In this document: positions 16,983-26,799 of the stretch, in pieces
Layout of the letters: every line of letters begins with the position of its first letter
How positions within the stretch are numbered: position 1 is the first letter of the stretch
Assembly: GCA_964211495.1 (NCBI GenBank)
Contig: CAXORL010000001.1
Coordinates: forward strand, 248,001 to 312,000
DNA from: Faucicola osloensis_B
Lineage (GTDB): Bacteria; Pseudomonadota; Gammaproteobacteria; Pseudomonadales; Moraxellaceae
Direction: 5' to 3'
Length of the DNA: 64,000 nucleotides
Notes under the pieces: model-generated
Told to the model about the DNA's origin: nothing
The model's input: the letters and a program-made list of their open reading frames with translations, nothing else
Databases searched by the model: none
Made by a program: the position numbers and the translations under genes

Positions 16983-18248
16983 ATGATCGACCCAAAATTA
17001 CTGCGTACAGAACTAGACACGGTCGCCGAAAAACTTGCCAAACGCGGCTATGAGCTTGATAAAGCATTTTGGCAGCAAGTCGAAGAACAGCGCAAATCCA
17101 TTCAAGTCAAAACCGAAGAATTACAAGCCAAAAAAAATGCGGGCGCCAAACAAGTCGGGTTGATGAAACGTAATGGCGAAAATACTGACGCCTTGATGGC
17201 AGAAATGGCAACCATCAGTAGCGACATGAAACAAGCGGAAGACGCGCTTAAAGCCTTGCAGGAGAAAATTCTAGCGGCAGCTTTAACCATCCCAAATTTA
17301 CCGGATGACAGTGTACCGGCAGGTAAAGATGAAAACGACAATGTCGAAATGCGTCGATGGGGCGAGCCACGCCAATTTGATTTTGAGGTCAAAGACCATA
17401 GCGACTTGGGCGAAGACTTGGGGTTACTTGACTTTGAAATGGCGGCGAAACTGACTGGCTCACGGTTTAGCGTGCTAAAAGGTCAACTCGCCAAACTCAA
17501 CCGCGCCTTGATTGCCTTTATGCTTACTACCCATACCGACAAATACGGCTATACGGAAATGTATGTGCCGTATATGGTCAATGCCGACAGCCTACTTGGT
17601 ACAGGGCAGCTACCAAAGTTTGAAGAAGACCTATTTAAGCTGCGCGGTGAAAAAGAGTATTACTTAATTCCTACGTCAGAGGTGCCGCTTACCAACAGCG
17701 TGCGTGACAAAATCCTAGACCCTGAAGCCTTGCCAATAAAAGTCACGGCGCATACGCCCTGTTTTCGTAGTGAAGCGGGCAGTGCAGGGCGAGATACGCG
17801 CGGCTTGATTCGTCAGCACCAGTTTGAAAAGGTCGAGATGGTGCAAATCGTCCATCCTGAGACTTCAATGCAAGCCTTAGAGGACATGACAGGACAAGCG
17901 GAATATATCTTGCAGCAGCTTGGTTTGCCGTATCGGGTGATTGTGCTGTGTGGCGGTGATATGGGTTTTGGCGCGGTGAAAACCTATGACATCGAAGTTT
18001 GGTTACCGTCTCAGACTACCTACCGTGAAATCTCTAGCTGCTCAAACTGTGGCGACTTCCAAGCGCGCCGTATGCAAGCGCGTGTCAAAGACGGCAAAAA
18101 GACTGAGCTGGTGCATACCCTAAATGGCTCAGGTCTTGCGGTGGGTCGTACTCTGCTTGCCATCATGGAAAATTACCAAAATGCCGATGGTACTATCACG
18201 GTGCCTGAGGTGTTACGTCCGTATATGGGCGTTGATGTGATTGGTTAG
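16983..18248 (+). CDS. serS: Serine--tRNA ligase
   Basis: A class II aminoacyl-tRNA synthetase of 421 residues that charges tRNA-Ser and tRNA-Sec. The N-terminal long coiled-coil arm (residues about 30-105, Lys/Glu-rich) binds the tRNA. Motif 2 lies in TPCFRSEAGSAGRDTRGLIRQHQFEKVE and motif 3 in NGSGLAVGRTLLAIMEN. SD AAGGA precedes the ATG, and a good terminator follows 12 nt after the stop. This housekeeping gene marks the left boundary of the AT-rich ATPase islet. Confidence 0.98.
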   Translation: MIDPKLLRTELDTVAEKLAKRGYELDKAFWQQVEEQRKSIQVKTEELQAKKNAGAKQVGLMKRNGENTDALMAEMATISSDMKQAEDALKALQEKILAAALTIPNLPDDSVPAGKDENDNVEMRRWGEPRQFDFEVKDHSDLGEDLGLLDFEMAAKLTGSRFSVLKGQLAKLNRALIAFMLTTHTDKYGYTEMYVPYMVNADSLLGTGQLPKFEEDLFKLRGEKEYYLIPTSEVPLTNSVRDKILDPEALPIKVTAHTPCFRSEAGSAGRDTRGLIRQHQFEKVEMVQIVHPETSMQALEDMTGQAEYILQQLGLPYRVIVLCGGDMGFGAVKTYDIEVWLPSQTTYREISSCSNCGDFQARRMQARVKDGKKTELVHTLNGSGLAVGRTLLAIMENYQNADGTITVPEVLRPYMGVDVIG

Positions 18249-18259
18249 TGGTAAAATTG

Positions 18260-18295
18260 AAAAAAATAGCCAGTTGATTGACTGGCTGTTTTTTT
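18260..18295 (+). terminator. Intrinsic terminator of serS
   Basis: The stem AGCCAGT / ACTGGCT with a 6-nt loop is followed by eight T residues. Confidence 0.9.
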
Positions 18296-18538
18296 ACGAC
18301 ATTTTAATCATTAGATTGTACTGAGGTTAACTTATTCATACGTGTCTAGTATTTCAAATATCACATGAATAGGGCTGATTCAAAGTTCTTAACGATTAAT
18401 GAAACCCCAATTTCATCTCTTTATAAGCTATTATTGACCCAAAATAATATAGCAAACTTTATGAATAATCATAATTTAATATTAATTAAATAAGAAAAAA
18501 GAGCTGATAATTAGTTAAATAGGATATAAATGTAGAGA

Positions 18539-20694
18539 CTATAGGCTTTTAACTTCTTGATATAAATCAATTAAGTGATTGACTGACATGTCCAACAAAG
18601 GCTCATACATGAAAGAATTGACATGAATATTTTCTGGAGTCATTAAATTCACTTTTTCTAAAATTTTTAATTTTGGATTATTTGATTCATACTTTTGTTT
18701 ATATAATTTAATTAATTCAAAGGTTTGGTTTGATGAAATTACTGGAAGGGGTTGAATCTGTGAAATTATATACTCTTCGGCTTTTAGTCGAATACTGATT
18801 GAAAGTAAAATTTTGTTTTCAAGTTTAATTTCATCAATGTTTGCATCAGTTGTCAAAGAATGACAAATGTTGATAAGAGTGTCATAGACTTTTTCATTGG
18901 CAAATGGCAATGATTGAATTTCAATACGACTCGAATAATTTTTTGCTACTTGTAATATATCATCAAAAGTAATTGATTTTGTATCGCTTTTCATATGCAA
19001 ACAAGATGTTAATAATAGAAAATCTAAGTTTTCCCCGTGCATGTATTCTATTATATTTCTAAGAAAAGGAATAAAACTTACAAATATTACCTTGTCATTA
19101 AGATTTTTAATGAAATAGTTAATTATACTTTTAGTATAGCCACCTTTATTTAGAATAATTTTTCGATTAGTGACATCCTTAGTAGCCATGTACATATTTT
19201 TGTTATTTAAAACCCTTGAAGAAACAGTTCTATAAAAGTCAAAATTGTGAGTTAATACAATAATTCTAAATTTCGGGTCATGATTCAGTTCGCGTATATA
19301 TTCAATTATTGCGTACTTGTTTTTGTAATCGAATGAATCTGCAATATCATCTAGTATGATTAATGAAATATCGCTTTCAGTTCTGCGAGCTTCTACTTCA
19401 AATAACATTTGTAGAATAAAAAATGCACGTTGCTCACCCTTACTTAAGACATCAAATAATTGCTTTTTATTTTCAAGCCGTAACTGTTGCTCATTTTCCT
19501 CATACATAAAATTAATAATGGGAGTATTATCATTTAGAATAATATCTTTTTGATTTTGCAACTCTAAAACAAATGGTACATGAAATCTTTGATTAAAAAT
19601 ATTTATAACTTTTTTCCATGCTTCAGATTCTTTGTTTGCCGAATCAATTATTTGCTCAATTTCATGTTTTTTATCTAAATAAAGTTTAATGAGGTCGTCA
19701 TATTCACTTTTAATTTCGAGAAGATAGTTTTTCCAAATTTCTTTTTTAAAATCTTCATAGTTATGAAGTTTAACTAATATCAAATTATTTTTTTCTAGTA
19801 TTTTTTTAAATACTCTTAATTCAGTATTAGCATCTAAAGCTTTATCAATTTTATTAAAAGCTTCTTTTAAATCTACATCATTTATAATTGTATTAATTTG
19901 ACTATTAATTAAATTCTCTAATTCTCTAATTCTTTATAAGAGCATACTTTTCCTCCATCATCAAGTTGTAATGCATGTCCAGCATCAAAGAAAGAATTAT
20001 CCTTGACCGAACTCAAAATTTCTTTGGCTTGATATGTGCCAAAAGAATTTTCGGACATTCTAAAGAATGATGAGTTTTGTAAAAGGTCTTTATATTTAGA
20101 AATATAGTTTTCTAGCGGAATTTTATGTCTATCTAAAAATATTTTTACTTTACCATTCTTATCAAAAACATCATTATATTTAAAATCATATTTTTCTGTA
20201 TTTGAATTTAAATCTATATGTAATAAAACCTCATAGAAACTTGTTATATCATTGTGTTTGAATGCATCCAAAATCTCATATTCGCAATCCGTACTTCGTG
20301 AAACCCTCATCAATTTTCTAATGAAGTCATGTTTTTTAATTTCTAGGTCTGACAATATATCATCATATTTTGCTTTTAAATCACGGCTAGCAATAAATTT
20401 GGAAACTCGTTGAGTTGAGTCATATTCTAAATTATCTGTATTTATTACTAAAATTCTTGGGGGCAGCAATGGATTACTGTCTGATAAGATTTCACACTTT
20501 GTTAGTCTATCTTTAAAAATATTATCTTCAGGCTGTTTTTCTTGTGAAATAAAACTAAATGTTTTCGCAAAAGATGTTTTCATAGTGCCATTTGGTGCAT
20601 AAATGAGACATGTTTGAGCATTATCAAATGAAAATTCGTGCTCTAGTTTGCCAATACCAAAACAATTTTCGAAATCAATTTGCAATTTATTCAT
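18539..20694 (-). pseudogene. ABC/SMC-type ATPase gene split by an 8-bp tandem duplication
   Basis: Two minus-strand fragments make one ABC-type ATPase. The 5' part (20694 to stop at 19911-19919 region) has Walker A APNGTMKTSFAKTF. The 3' part (frame from 19783 to 18539) has the ABC signature LSKGEQRAF, Walker B SLIILDDIADSFD and H-loop VLTHNFDFYRT, then a roughly 200-residue C-terminal domain ending near FMYEPLLDMSVNHLIDLY. Removing one TTCTCTAA copy at 19914-19929 joins them in frame as 715 codons with no internal stop. Base composition is far more AT-rich than neighbours, indicating transfer. Resemblance to defence-type orphan ATPases (PrrC/RloC-like nucleotide-binding modules) is inference; the exact family is not recognised. 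The ATG at 20694 is preferred to an upstream TTG at 20703. Confidence 0.8.
19914..19933. repeat. 8-bp tandem duplication causing the frameshift
   Basis: TTCTCTAA occurs at 19914-19921 and 19922-19929, followed by a partial TTCT. With one copy the coding strand reads Lys-Glu-Leu-Glu-Asn-Leu-Ile through to the 3' fragment; with two it hits TAG at once. Confidence 0.92.
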
Positions 20695-20706
20695 ATATTT
20701 CAAACC

Positions 20707-20743
20707 TAAAAAAGCCGAGTAATTATCTTACTCGGCTTTTTAT
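20707..20743 (-). terminator. Intrinsic terminator after acnD
   Basis: AAAAGCCGAGTA / TACTCGGCTTTTT forms a long stem 39 nt after the acnD stop. The split ATPase gene begins only about 13 nt beyond it. Confidence 0.88.
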
Positions 20744-20753
20744 TTTAAAACAA
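20725..20753 (-). promoter_or_regulatory. Candidate promoter embedded in the acnD terminator
   Basis: TTGTTT (20748-20753), 17-nt spacer, TAAGAT (20725-20730) on the minus strand would start transcription just before the AT-rich ATPase gene. The -10 falls in the loop of the terminator hairpin. Confidence 0.3.
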
Positions 20754-20781
20754 TAGTTTAGGATTTATTATTTAATAAAAC

Positions 20782-23388
20782 TTAAGCCACTTCACCTTTT
20801 AAGAAGTCTTGCGCGAATTTTTGTAGTACGCCCCCAGCATTGTAAGTATCCACTTCCGCTTGGGTATCAAGACGGCAGGTCACAGGCACTTCAAGCGGCT
20901 GAGAGCCTTCTTTATTAATCACCAGCGTCAAATCACAACGTGGCGAGATGTCACCAATCACATCATAGGTCTCAGTCCCATCTAGCCCTAGCGTGATACG
21001 TGTCGTCCCAGCTTTAAATTCAAGCGGCAGCACACCCATCCCGATAAGGTTGGTACGGTGAATCCGCTCAAACCCTTCCGCCACAATCGCTTCCACCCCT
21101 GCCAAACGCACGCCTTTGGCAGCCCAGTCACGGCTAGAGCCTTGACCATAGTCCGCCCCGGCGATGATGATGAGTGGTTGTTTACGGTTCATGTAGGTCT
21201 CAATCGCTTCCCACATCCGCATCACTTGACCTTCAGGCTCAACGCGAGCCAGTGAGCCTTGCTTGGTACTGCCATCGTCATTTTTCACCATTTCATTAAA
21301 AAGTTTTGGATTGGCAAAGGTCGCACGTTGCGCGGTTAAATGGTCGCCGCGATGGGTGGCATAGCTGTTAAAGTCTTCTTCGGGTAAGCCCATTTTTGCC
21401 AAGTATTCGCCTGCCGCCGAGCTTGCCAAAATCGCATTGGACGGTGACAAGTGGTCGGTGGTGATATTGTCAGGCAAGATGGCGAGTGGACGCATACCTT
21501 TGAGGGTGCGTTCACCCGCTAGCGCGCCTTCCCAGTAGGGTGGACGGCGGATATAAGTTGACTGTGGGCGCCAGTTGTACAGTGGGCTGTCGGCTCTTTC
21601 GCTGCGGTCAATGTTGAACATCGGGATATAGATTTGACGGAATTGCTCAGGTTTGACATGTTTTGCCACAATCGCATCAATCTCTTCATCCGATGGCCAA
21701 ATGTCGATAAGGCGAATCTCTTTCCCATTAACCACGCCAAGTACGTCTTTTTCGATATCAAAACGAATCGTCCCTGCAATCGCATACGCGACGACTAACG
21801 GCGGGCTTGCCAAGAACGCTTGTTTGGCATACGGGTGGATACGCCCGTCAAAGTTGCGGTTGCCTGACAACACTGCAGTGGCATACAGGTCACGGTCGAT
21901 GATTTCTTGCTGAATCGCTGGATCTAACGCACCCGACATACCGTTACAAGTGGTACAGGCAAATGCCACGATACCAAAGCCGAGTTTTTCCAGTTCGGGC
22001 AATAGGTTAGCGTCTTGCAAGTACAGTTCAGCCACTTTTGAGCCAGGGGCGAAGGAGGATTTCACCCAAGGTTTACGGGTCAAGCCAAGTTCGTTGGCTT
22101 TTTTGGCAAGTAATGCCGCTGCCACCACGTTACGAGGGTTTGAAGTGTTGGTACACGAGGTGATAGCCGCGATAATCACCGCACCATCAGGCATTAAGCC
22201 ATTCTCTGACTCAGGCACGGCTTCACCTTCGGCATGGGCAATGCCTTTGGCAGAGAGCTCAGAAGTCGATACGCGCGCATGAGGATTTGAAGGACCTGCC
22301 ATGTTACGGGTCACGAGTGACAAATCAAATTCAAGCACACGCTCATAGTCGGCATTGACGAGGTCAGATGACCAAAGGCCTGCGGTTTTGGCATAGTTTT
22401 CTACCAGTTCGACTTGTTTGTCTTCACGCCCTGTGAGGCGTAGATAGTCGATGGTTTGCCCATCAATATAAAATAACCCTGCGGTTGCGCCATATTCTGG
22501 GGTCATGTTGGCGATGGTGGCACGGTCACCGATGGATAGGCTGTCTGCGCCTTCACCGAAGAATTCCACATAGGCACCGACCACGCGCTCTTTACGCAGA
22601 AACTCAGTGAGTGCAAGTACGATATCGGTGGCGGTGATGCCTGCTTGGCGTTTGCCTTTGAGGTGTACGCCCACGATATCAGGCAGGCGCATCATCGATG
22701 GGTGACCGAGCATCACGGTTTCTGCTTCCAGTCCACCGACACCCACCGAAATCACCCCCAGCGCATCCACGTGTGGGGTGTGGCTGTCTGTGCCCACGCA
22801 AGTATCTGGGTAGGCGATGCCATTTTGTACTTGGATAACAGGTGACATTTTCTCCAGATTGATTTGGTGCATGATGCCGTTGCCTGCGGGAATCACATCG
22901 ACGTTTTCAAAGGCAGTCTTTGTCCAGTTGATAAAGTGAAAACGGTCTTCGTTGCGGCGGTCTTCGATGGCGCGGTTTTTTTCAAACGCATCTGGGTCAT
23001 AACCACCACATTCCACAGCAAGCGAGTGGTCAACAATCAGCTGAGTTTGTACCACAGGGTTTACCTTGCTTGGGTCGCCGCCTTGCTCAGCGATGGCATC
23101 ACGCAAGCCTGCCAAGTCCACAAGGGCAGTTTGACCCAAGATGTCGTGACACACTACACGGGCAGGGTACCAAGGAAAGTCTAACGTACGCTCACGGTTG
23201 ATAAGCTGTTTGAGCGCATTGGTCAGTTCGTTTTGGTCGCTGACTTTACGCACCAGTTGTTCAGCTAAAATACGCGAGGTGTAGGGGAGTTTGTCGTAAC
23301 TATCGGGGGTGATGTCATTCACCGCTTGGCGGGTGTCAAAGTATTCCAAATCAGAATTGGGTAAGGGCTTGCGGTATTGGCTTGTCAT
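20782..23388 (-). CDS. acnD: Fe/S-dependent 2-methylisocitrate dehydratase AcnD
   Basis: An 868-residue aconitase-superfamily enzyme dehydrating 2-methylcitrate to 2-methyl-trans-aconitate in propionate breakdown. Cluster ligands are in ITSCTNTSNP and AFACTTCNGMSG; the swivel domain carries GADYGQGSSRDWAAKG. The start at 23388 has GGAGAAG 6 nt upstream. The assignment as AcnD rather than AcnA rests on sequence style and linkage to prpC and prpB. AcnD normally works with the isomerase PrpF, usually encoded next door; here the downstream neighbour is the AT-rich broken ATPase gene instead. Confidence 0.9.
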   Translation of the reverse strand: MTSQYRKPLPNSDLEYFDTRQAVNDITPDSYDKLPYTSRILAEQLVRKVSDQNELTNALKQLINRERTLDFPWYPARVVCHDILGQTALVDLAGLRDAIAEQGGDPSKVNPVVQTQLIVDHSLAVECGGYDPDAFEKNRAIEDRRNEDRFHFINWTKTAFENVDVIPAGNGIMHQINLEKMSPVIQVQNGIAYPDTCVGTDSHTPHVDALGVISVGVGGLEAETVMLGHPSMMRLPDIVGVHLKGKRQAGITATDIVLALTEFLRKERVVGAYVEFFGEGADSLSIGDRATIANMTPEYGATAGLFYIDGQTIDYLRLTGREDKQVELVENYAKTAGLWSSDLVNADYERVLEFDLSLVTRNMAGPSNPHARVSTSELSAKGIAHAEGEAVPESENGLMPDGAVIIAAITSCTNTSNPRNVVAAALLAKKANELGLTRKPWVKSSFAPGSKVAELYLQDANLLPELEKLGFGIVAFACTTCNGMSGALDPAIQQEIIDRDLYATAVLSGNRNFDGRIHPYAKQAFLASPPLVVAYAIAGTIRFDIEKDVLGVVNGKEIRLIDIWPSDEEIDAIVAKHVKPEQFRQIYIPMFNIDRSERADSPLYNWRPQSTYIRRPPYWEGALAGERTLKGMRPLAILPDNITTDHLSPSNAILASSAAGEYLAKMGLPEEDFNSYATHRGDHLTAQRATFANPKLFNEMVKNDDGSTKQGSLARVEPEGQVMRMWEAIETYMNRKQPLIIIAGADYGQGSSRDWAAKGVRLAGVEAIVAEGFERIHRTNLIGMGVLPLEFKAGTTRITLGLDGTETYDVIGDISPRCDLTLVINKEGSQPLEVPVTCRLDTQAEVDTYNAGGVLQKFAQDFLKGEVA

Positions 23389-23423
23389 TTGGCTTCTCCA
23401 TGTCAAATTTATCTTATTAAAAA

Positions 23424-24194
23424 TTATTCACTGTCTATATCATTTTGTTTCATCGGTTCAAAATGCCAATCGCTATTAATGTGTTCTCGCCTTGCCATTT
23501 CACCATAATTTAGATAATGAATTTGATTTAAAGTTGGGTCAAGTTTTACCATACAATCTAAACTAACTAATTTTGGCATATCTTCTTCGCTGAATTCTCG
23601 ACTAGTTACAAATTGCCAGTCACCATCAAAATCATGATAAACCTCCAAAATTGGCTCGCCATTTAAAATAGCTTGTTCTGTATACGTAGCTAAATTTCTT
23701 GGTTCATTAAATAAAAAATTTATGTTTCTATCCATTAATGGTTGAACATACTTCCAATCTGGATTGAACTCATCTTGCCAAGGAAAAAACCCTTGTTTAT
23801 CTGTCCAAACCAACTCCAACACAGGAAAACTATCAGATTGATAAAACCACATTCCATAACCAAAATAGTAGGGATAATAAACCTTGTCTGCTTGCAAAAA
23901 TTGGACTGGAAAATCTTGAATAAAATCTTGATGATTGGTTAATGTCTCTAGTGATTGACCGCTTTCATAAATTTCAGCGACTTTATGACAGATGTTAGTA
24001 ATTGTATTTTGAGGTAATGCAAAAATTACTATTTCAGGTTTTTGATATTTTTGAAAAAAACCTATTGTGTAATAAAATGATGGTAAATAGCCATCTGATG
24101 GAAAATAGCAAATATGGAAACCATGCTCATCAATATTTTTTAAGATTCTTGCTTTCGTTTCTTTATCATGATGCTCGTGGTTATCATCTTGCAT
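23424..24194 (-). CDS. DUF4262 domain protein
   Basis: A 256-residue cytoplasmic protein whose N-terminal half fits DUF4262: YLPSFYYTIGFFQKYQKPEIVIFALP at about residues 37-62, followed by conserved helices. The second half (from about residue 120) is aromatic- and acid-rich (WQDEFNPDWKYVQP, YHDFDGDWQFVTS) and repeats a fold not recognised. Codon use is AT-rich compared with the prp genes on both sides, so it looks like an insertion into the propionate cluster. SD AGGATGG precedes the ATG. A 35-nt gap leads to acnD, so it is likely co-transcribed. Function is unknown; DUF4262 members are often scattered accessory genes. Confidence 0.82.
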   Translation of the reverse strand: MQDDNHEHHDKETKARILKNIDEHGFHICYFPSDGYLPSFYYTIGFFQKYQKPEIVIFALPQNTITNICHKVAEIYESGQSLETLTNHQDFIQDFPVQFLQADKVYYPYYFGYGMWFYQSDSFPVLELVWTDKQGFFPWQDEFNPDWKYVQPLMDRNINFLFNEPRNLATYTEQAILNGEPILEVYHDFDGDWQFVTSREFSEEDMPKLVSLDCMVKLDPTLNQIHYLNYGEMARREHINSDWHFEPMKQNDIDSE

Positions 24195-24233
24195 AAAACC
24201 ATCCTAATAATTGACTAACTGATTTGGTCGGTT

Positions 24234-24270
24234 ATAGAAAGTGGATACATTGACCCACTTTCTATTTTTA
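24234..24270. terminator. Hairpin between prpC and the DUF4262 gene
   Basis: ATAGAAAGTGG pairs with CCACTTTCTAT around a 10-nt loop. The T-run follows only on the plus strand, so on the prp transcript it is more likely an mRNA-stabilising or partial attenuation hairpin than a full terminator. Confidence 0.5.
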
Positions 24271-24284
24271 ATTTGAAAAACAAA

Positions 24285-25457
24285 TTATTTACGTTTATCC
24301 AGCGGTACAAATTTTTGGTCATCTGGGCCTGTGTAGTTGGCAGAAGGGCGGATGATTTTGCCATCGGCACGTTGCTCAAGCACGTGCGCTGACCACCCTG
24401 CGGTACGCGCAATCACAAATAATGGGGTAAACATCGCCGTCGGTACGCCCATTTTGTGGTAGCTGACCGCTGAGAACCAGTCAAGATTTGGGAACATTTT
24501 TTTGTTGTCCCACATCACGGTTTCTAGGCGTTCTGCCACATCAAATAGAGTCATGTCGCCCGTTTCTTTGGACAAGTTACGTGCTACCTCTTTGATGACC
24601 ACGTTGCGTGGGTCGCTCACGGTGTAGACAGGATGACCAAAGCCAATGATAACTTCTTTTTTCTCAAGACGTTCAAGGATGTCTTTTTCCGCGTCGTCGG
24701 CATTGCGGTAGCGTTTTTGGATGTCATACGCCACTTCATTGGCACCGCCATGTTTTGGACCTTTTAACGCACCGATTGCACCTGAGATGGCTGAGTACAT
24801 ATCCGAGCCAGTCCCCGTAATCACGCGGCTGGTGAAGGTTGATGCATTGAACTCATGCTCAGCGTATAAGATGAGTGAAATGTGCATGGCTTTGATATGC
24901 GATTCACTGGGGGCTTCACCCTGTAGTAGCTCAAGGAAGTGACCGCCAATGCTGTCTTGGTCGCTCTCAAGGCTGATGACTTTGCCATTGTGGCTATAGT
25001 GGTACCAGTAAAGTAGCATTGAGCCTAATGAGGCGATAAGCTTGTCGGCGATATCACGGGCTTCTGAGGTAGGTTGGCTTTCACGCTCGGGCAAGGTGCA
25101 GCCCAGTGCCGATACGCCAGTACGCATCACATCCATCGGGTGGGCGTGGGCAGGCAAGGCTTCTAACACCGCCAGTACATTGATGGGTAAGTTACGCAGG
25201 GTTTTGAGTTTTTTCTTGTACGCCGCTAGCTCATGACGGTTTGGCAAATGACCATGAATCAGTAAGTGTGCCACTTCTTCAAACTCGCTGTCTTTTGCCA
25301 AATCCAAAATATCATAACCACGATAGCTTAAGTCATTGCCTGTACGACCTACGGTACATAGGGCGGTGTTACCGGCGGGTACCCCTGATAGGGCAACGCT
25401 TTTTTTGGGTTTTGGCTTGTTGTCGCTCGCGTCTGTTACTGGGGTGTCTTTTGACAT
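24285..25457 (-). CDS. prpC: 2-methylcitrate synthase
   Basis: A 390-residue citrate-synthase-family enzyme condensing propionyl-CoA with oxaloacetate. Active-site segments are visible: YAEHEFNASTFTSR (His), GPKHGGANE, IIGFGHPVYTVSDPRN (His) and FIDDHA-region equivalents near the C-terminus. The N-terminus has a 20-residue Lys/Pro-rich extension before the family VALSGVPAG start. A strong AAGGAG SD lies 8 nt before the ATG. It sits between prpB and the DUF4262 gene, with acnD beyond, which supports PrpC rather than GltA. Confidence 0.95.
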   Translation of the reverse strand: MSKDTPVTDASDNKPKPKKSVALSGVPAGNTALCTVGRTGNDLSYRGYDILDLAKDSEFEEVAHLLIHGHLPNRHELAAYKKKLKTLRNLPINVLAVLEALPAHAHPMDVMRTGVSALGCTLPERESQPTSEARDIADKLIASLGSMLLYWYHYSHNGKVISLESDQDSIGGHFLELLQGEAPSESHIKAMHISLILYAEHEFNASTFTSRVITGTGSDMYSAISGAIGALKGPKHGGANEVAYDIQKRYRNADDAEKDILERLEKKEVIIGFGHPVYTVSDPRNVVIKEVARNLSKETGDMTLFDVAERLETVMWDNKKMFPNLDWFSAVSYHKMGVPTAMFTPLFVIARTAGWSAHVLEQRADGKIIRPSANYTGPDDQKFVPLDKRK

Positions 25458-25533
25458 GGTAAAACTCCTTTTTAGCTTTATTAAATGTTTGGCATTCAGT
25501 GTTTAGCCTTAAATATTTGGCATAGTTCGTCAA

Positions 25534-26427
25534 TTATTTTTTTGATTTAAATAATGCGTCCAATTTTTGCTCGTATGAGTGGTAATTTAAGAAATCATAC
25601 AATTCCATGCGGGTTTGCATGGTGTCGACCACGGAGGTTTGTACGCCTTCATCTTTTAACGCTTGGTAGACATTGAGGGCGGCTTTATTCATCGCACGAA
25701 ACGCAGATAATGGATAAAGTACCATGTCAACACCCACGTCAAACAGCTCTTTGGTACTATAAAGGTCGGTTTGCCCAAACTCAGTCATATTGGCAAGCAC
25801 GGGAATGTCTAACACGTCGGTAAATTTGCGGTACATGGCGATATCGGTCAATGCTTCAGCAAAAATCATGTCCGCGCCTGCTTCTTGAAACGCCACCGCA
25901 CGTTCAACCGCCGCATCCAAACCTTCCACTGACAGCGCATCGGTTCGTGCCATCACCACAAAATCTGGGTCAACTTTGGCATCCAGCGCAGCTTTTAGAC
26001 GGTCAACCATCTCGCTGGTTGAGACGATTTCTTTGTTGGGGCGATGACCACAGCGTTTTTGCGCCACTTGGTCTTCGATATGGACCGCGGCAACGCCTGC
26101 TTTTTCCATTTGTTTGATGGTTTGGGCAATGTTAAATGCGCCGCCCCAACCCGTGTCGATGTCAACCAGTAATGGCGTGTCAACCGCATTGGTGATACGG
26201 GTGGCATCGGTCAATACATCGTTAAGGCTCGTCATACCGAGGTCAGGCAAACCGAATGAGGCGTTAGCAACACCGCCACCTGAGAGATAAATCGCTTTAT
26301 GACCGACTTGGCTTGCCATCATGGCAGTGTAGGCATTGATAGTGCCAACGATTTGAAGGGGACGACCTTCGGCTTTTTCAGACTCAATGGCGTCACGGAA
26401 TTTGCGACCTGCAGAGATAGGTGCCAT
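25534..26427 (-). CDS. prpB: 2-methylisocitrate lyase
   Basis: A 297-residue isocitrate-lyase superfamily enzyme splitting 2-methylisocitrate to pyruvate and succinate, the last step of the methylcitrate cycle. The catalytic motif KRCGHRPNKE is present near residue 122, with DIDTGWGGAFNI upstream and ARTDALSVEGLD after. AAGGAAG is the SD. It is the first gene of the prpB-prpC-(DUF4262)-acnD run; no dedicated regulator gene (PrpR or GntR type) is adjacent in this window. Confidence 0.96.
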   Translation of the reverse strand: MAPISAGRKFRDAIESEKAEGRPLQIVGTINAYTAMMASQVGHKAIYLSGGGVANASFGLPDLGMTSLNDVLTDATRITNAVDTPLLVDIDTGWGGAFNIAQTIKQMEKAGVAAVHIEDQVAQKRCGHRPNKEIVSTSEMVDRLKAALDAKVDPDFVVMARTDALSVEGLDAAVERAVAFQEAGADMIFAEALTDIAMYRKFTDVLDIPVLANMTEFGQTDLYSTKELFDVGVDMVLYPLSAFRAMNKAALNVYQALKDEGVQTSVVDTMQTRMELYDFLNYHSYEQKLDALFKSKK

Positions 26428-26799
26428 GTTGCTTCCTTTTTACATGATTGAAGGGGAAATAGCAAAGTTAGGGTTAATCAGCCCTGCTTTAGGTGTAGGG
26501 CAGGTTATTTGCTGCTTTGCCTTAGTATATCCATAAGTATACGCACAAAAAAACTAGCTGTCAGTACGCCATTTTTAAAAACTAAATTAAGTAAAAATAA
26601 CAGTATGCGAAAAATAAATAGTAAACTTCTATTTTTACATAATTGGTCGCTCTAACTTTTAAAAGGTGAATATTTTGCGCAAAGTATGAAGCGTTTATTT
26701 ACATTTATTTACAATAAATAGGCGCCCGTTGCTACATTCTTCTAAAATAAGTTTAGCAAACTAGGCATGATATACGGATTAAAATTTGAGGAATTACTT
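26428..26799. other. Divergent intergenic region upstream of prpB
   Basis: This 372-nt gap has no gene. It holds the inverted repeats near the prpB side (GCCCT...AGGGC at about 26479-26500 and GTATA...TATAC at 26525-26542) and an AT-rich stretch before the small membrane protein gene. Confidence 0.55.
26525..26542 (-). promoter_or_regulatory. Candidate operator upstream of prpB
   Basis: GTATA, 8-nt spacer, TATAC is an inverted repeat about 100 nt before the prpB start, close to a TATACT -10-like element. The regulator is unknown. Confidence 0.3.

Noticed and set aside
18300..18538. Small gene or RNA in the AT-rich gap after serS
   Set aside because: Only short frames without SD; probably the edge of the transferred islet.
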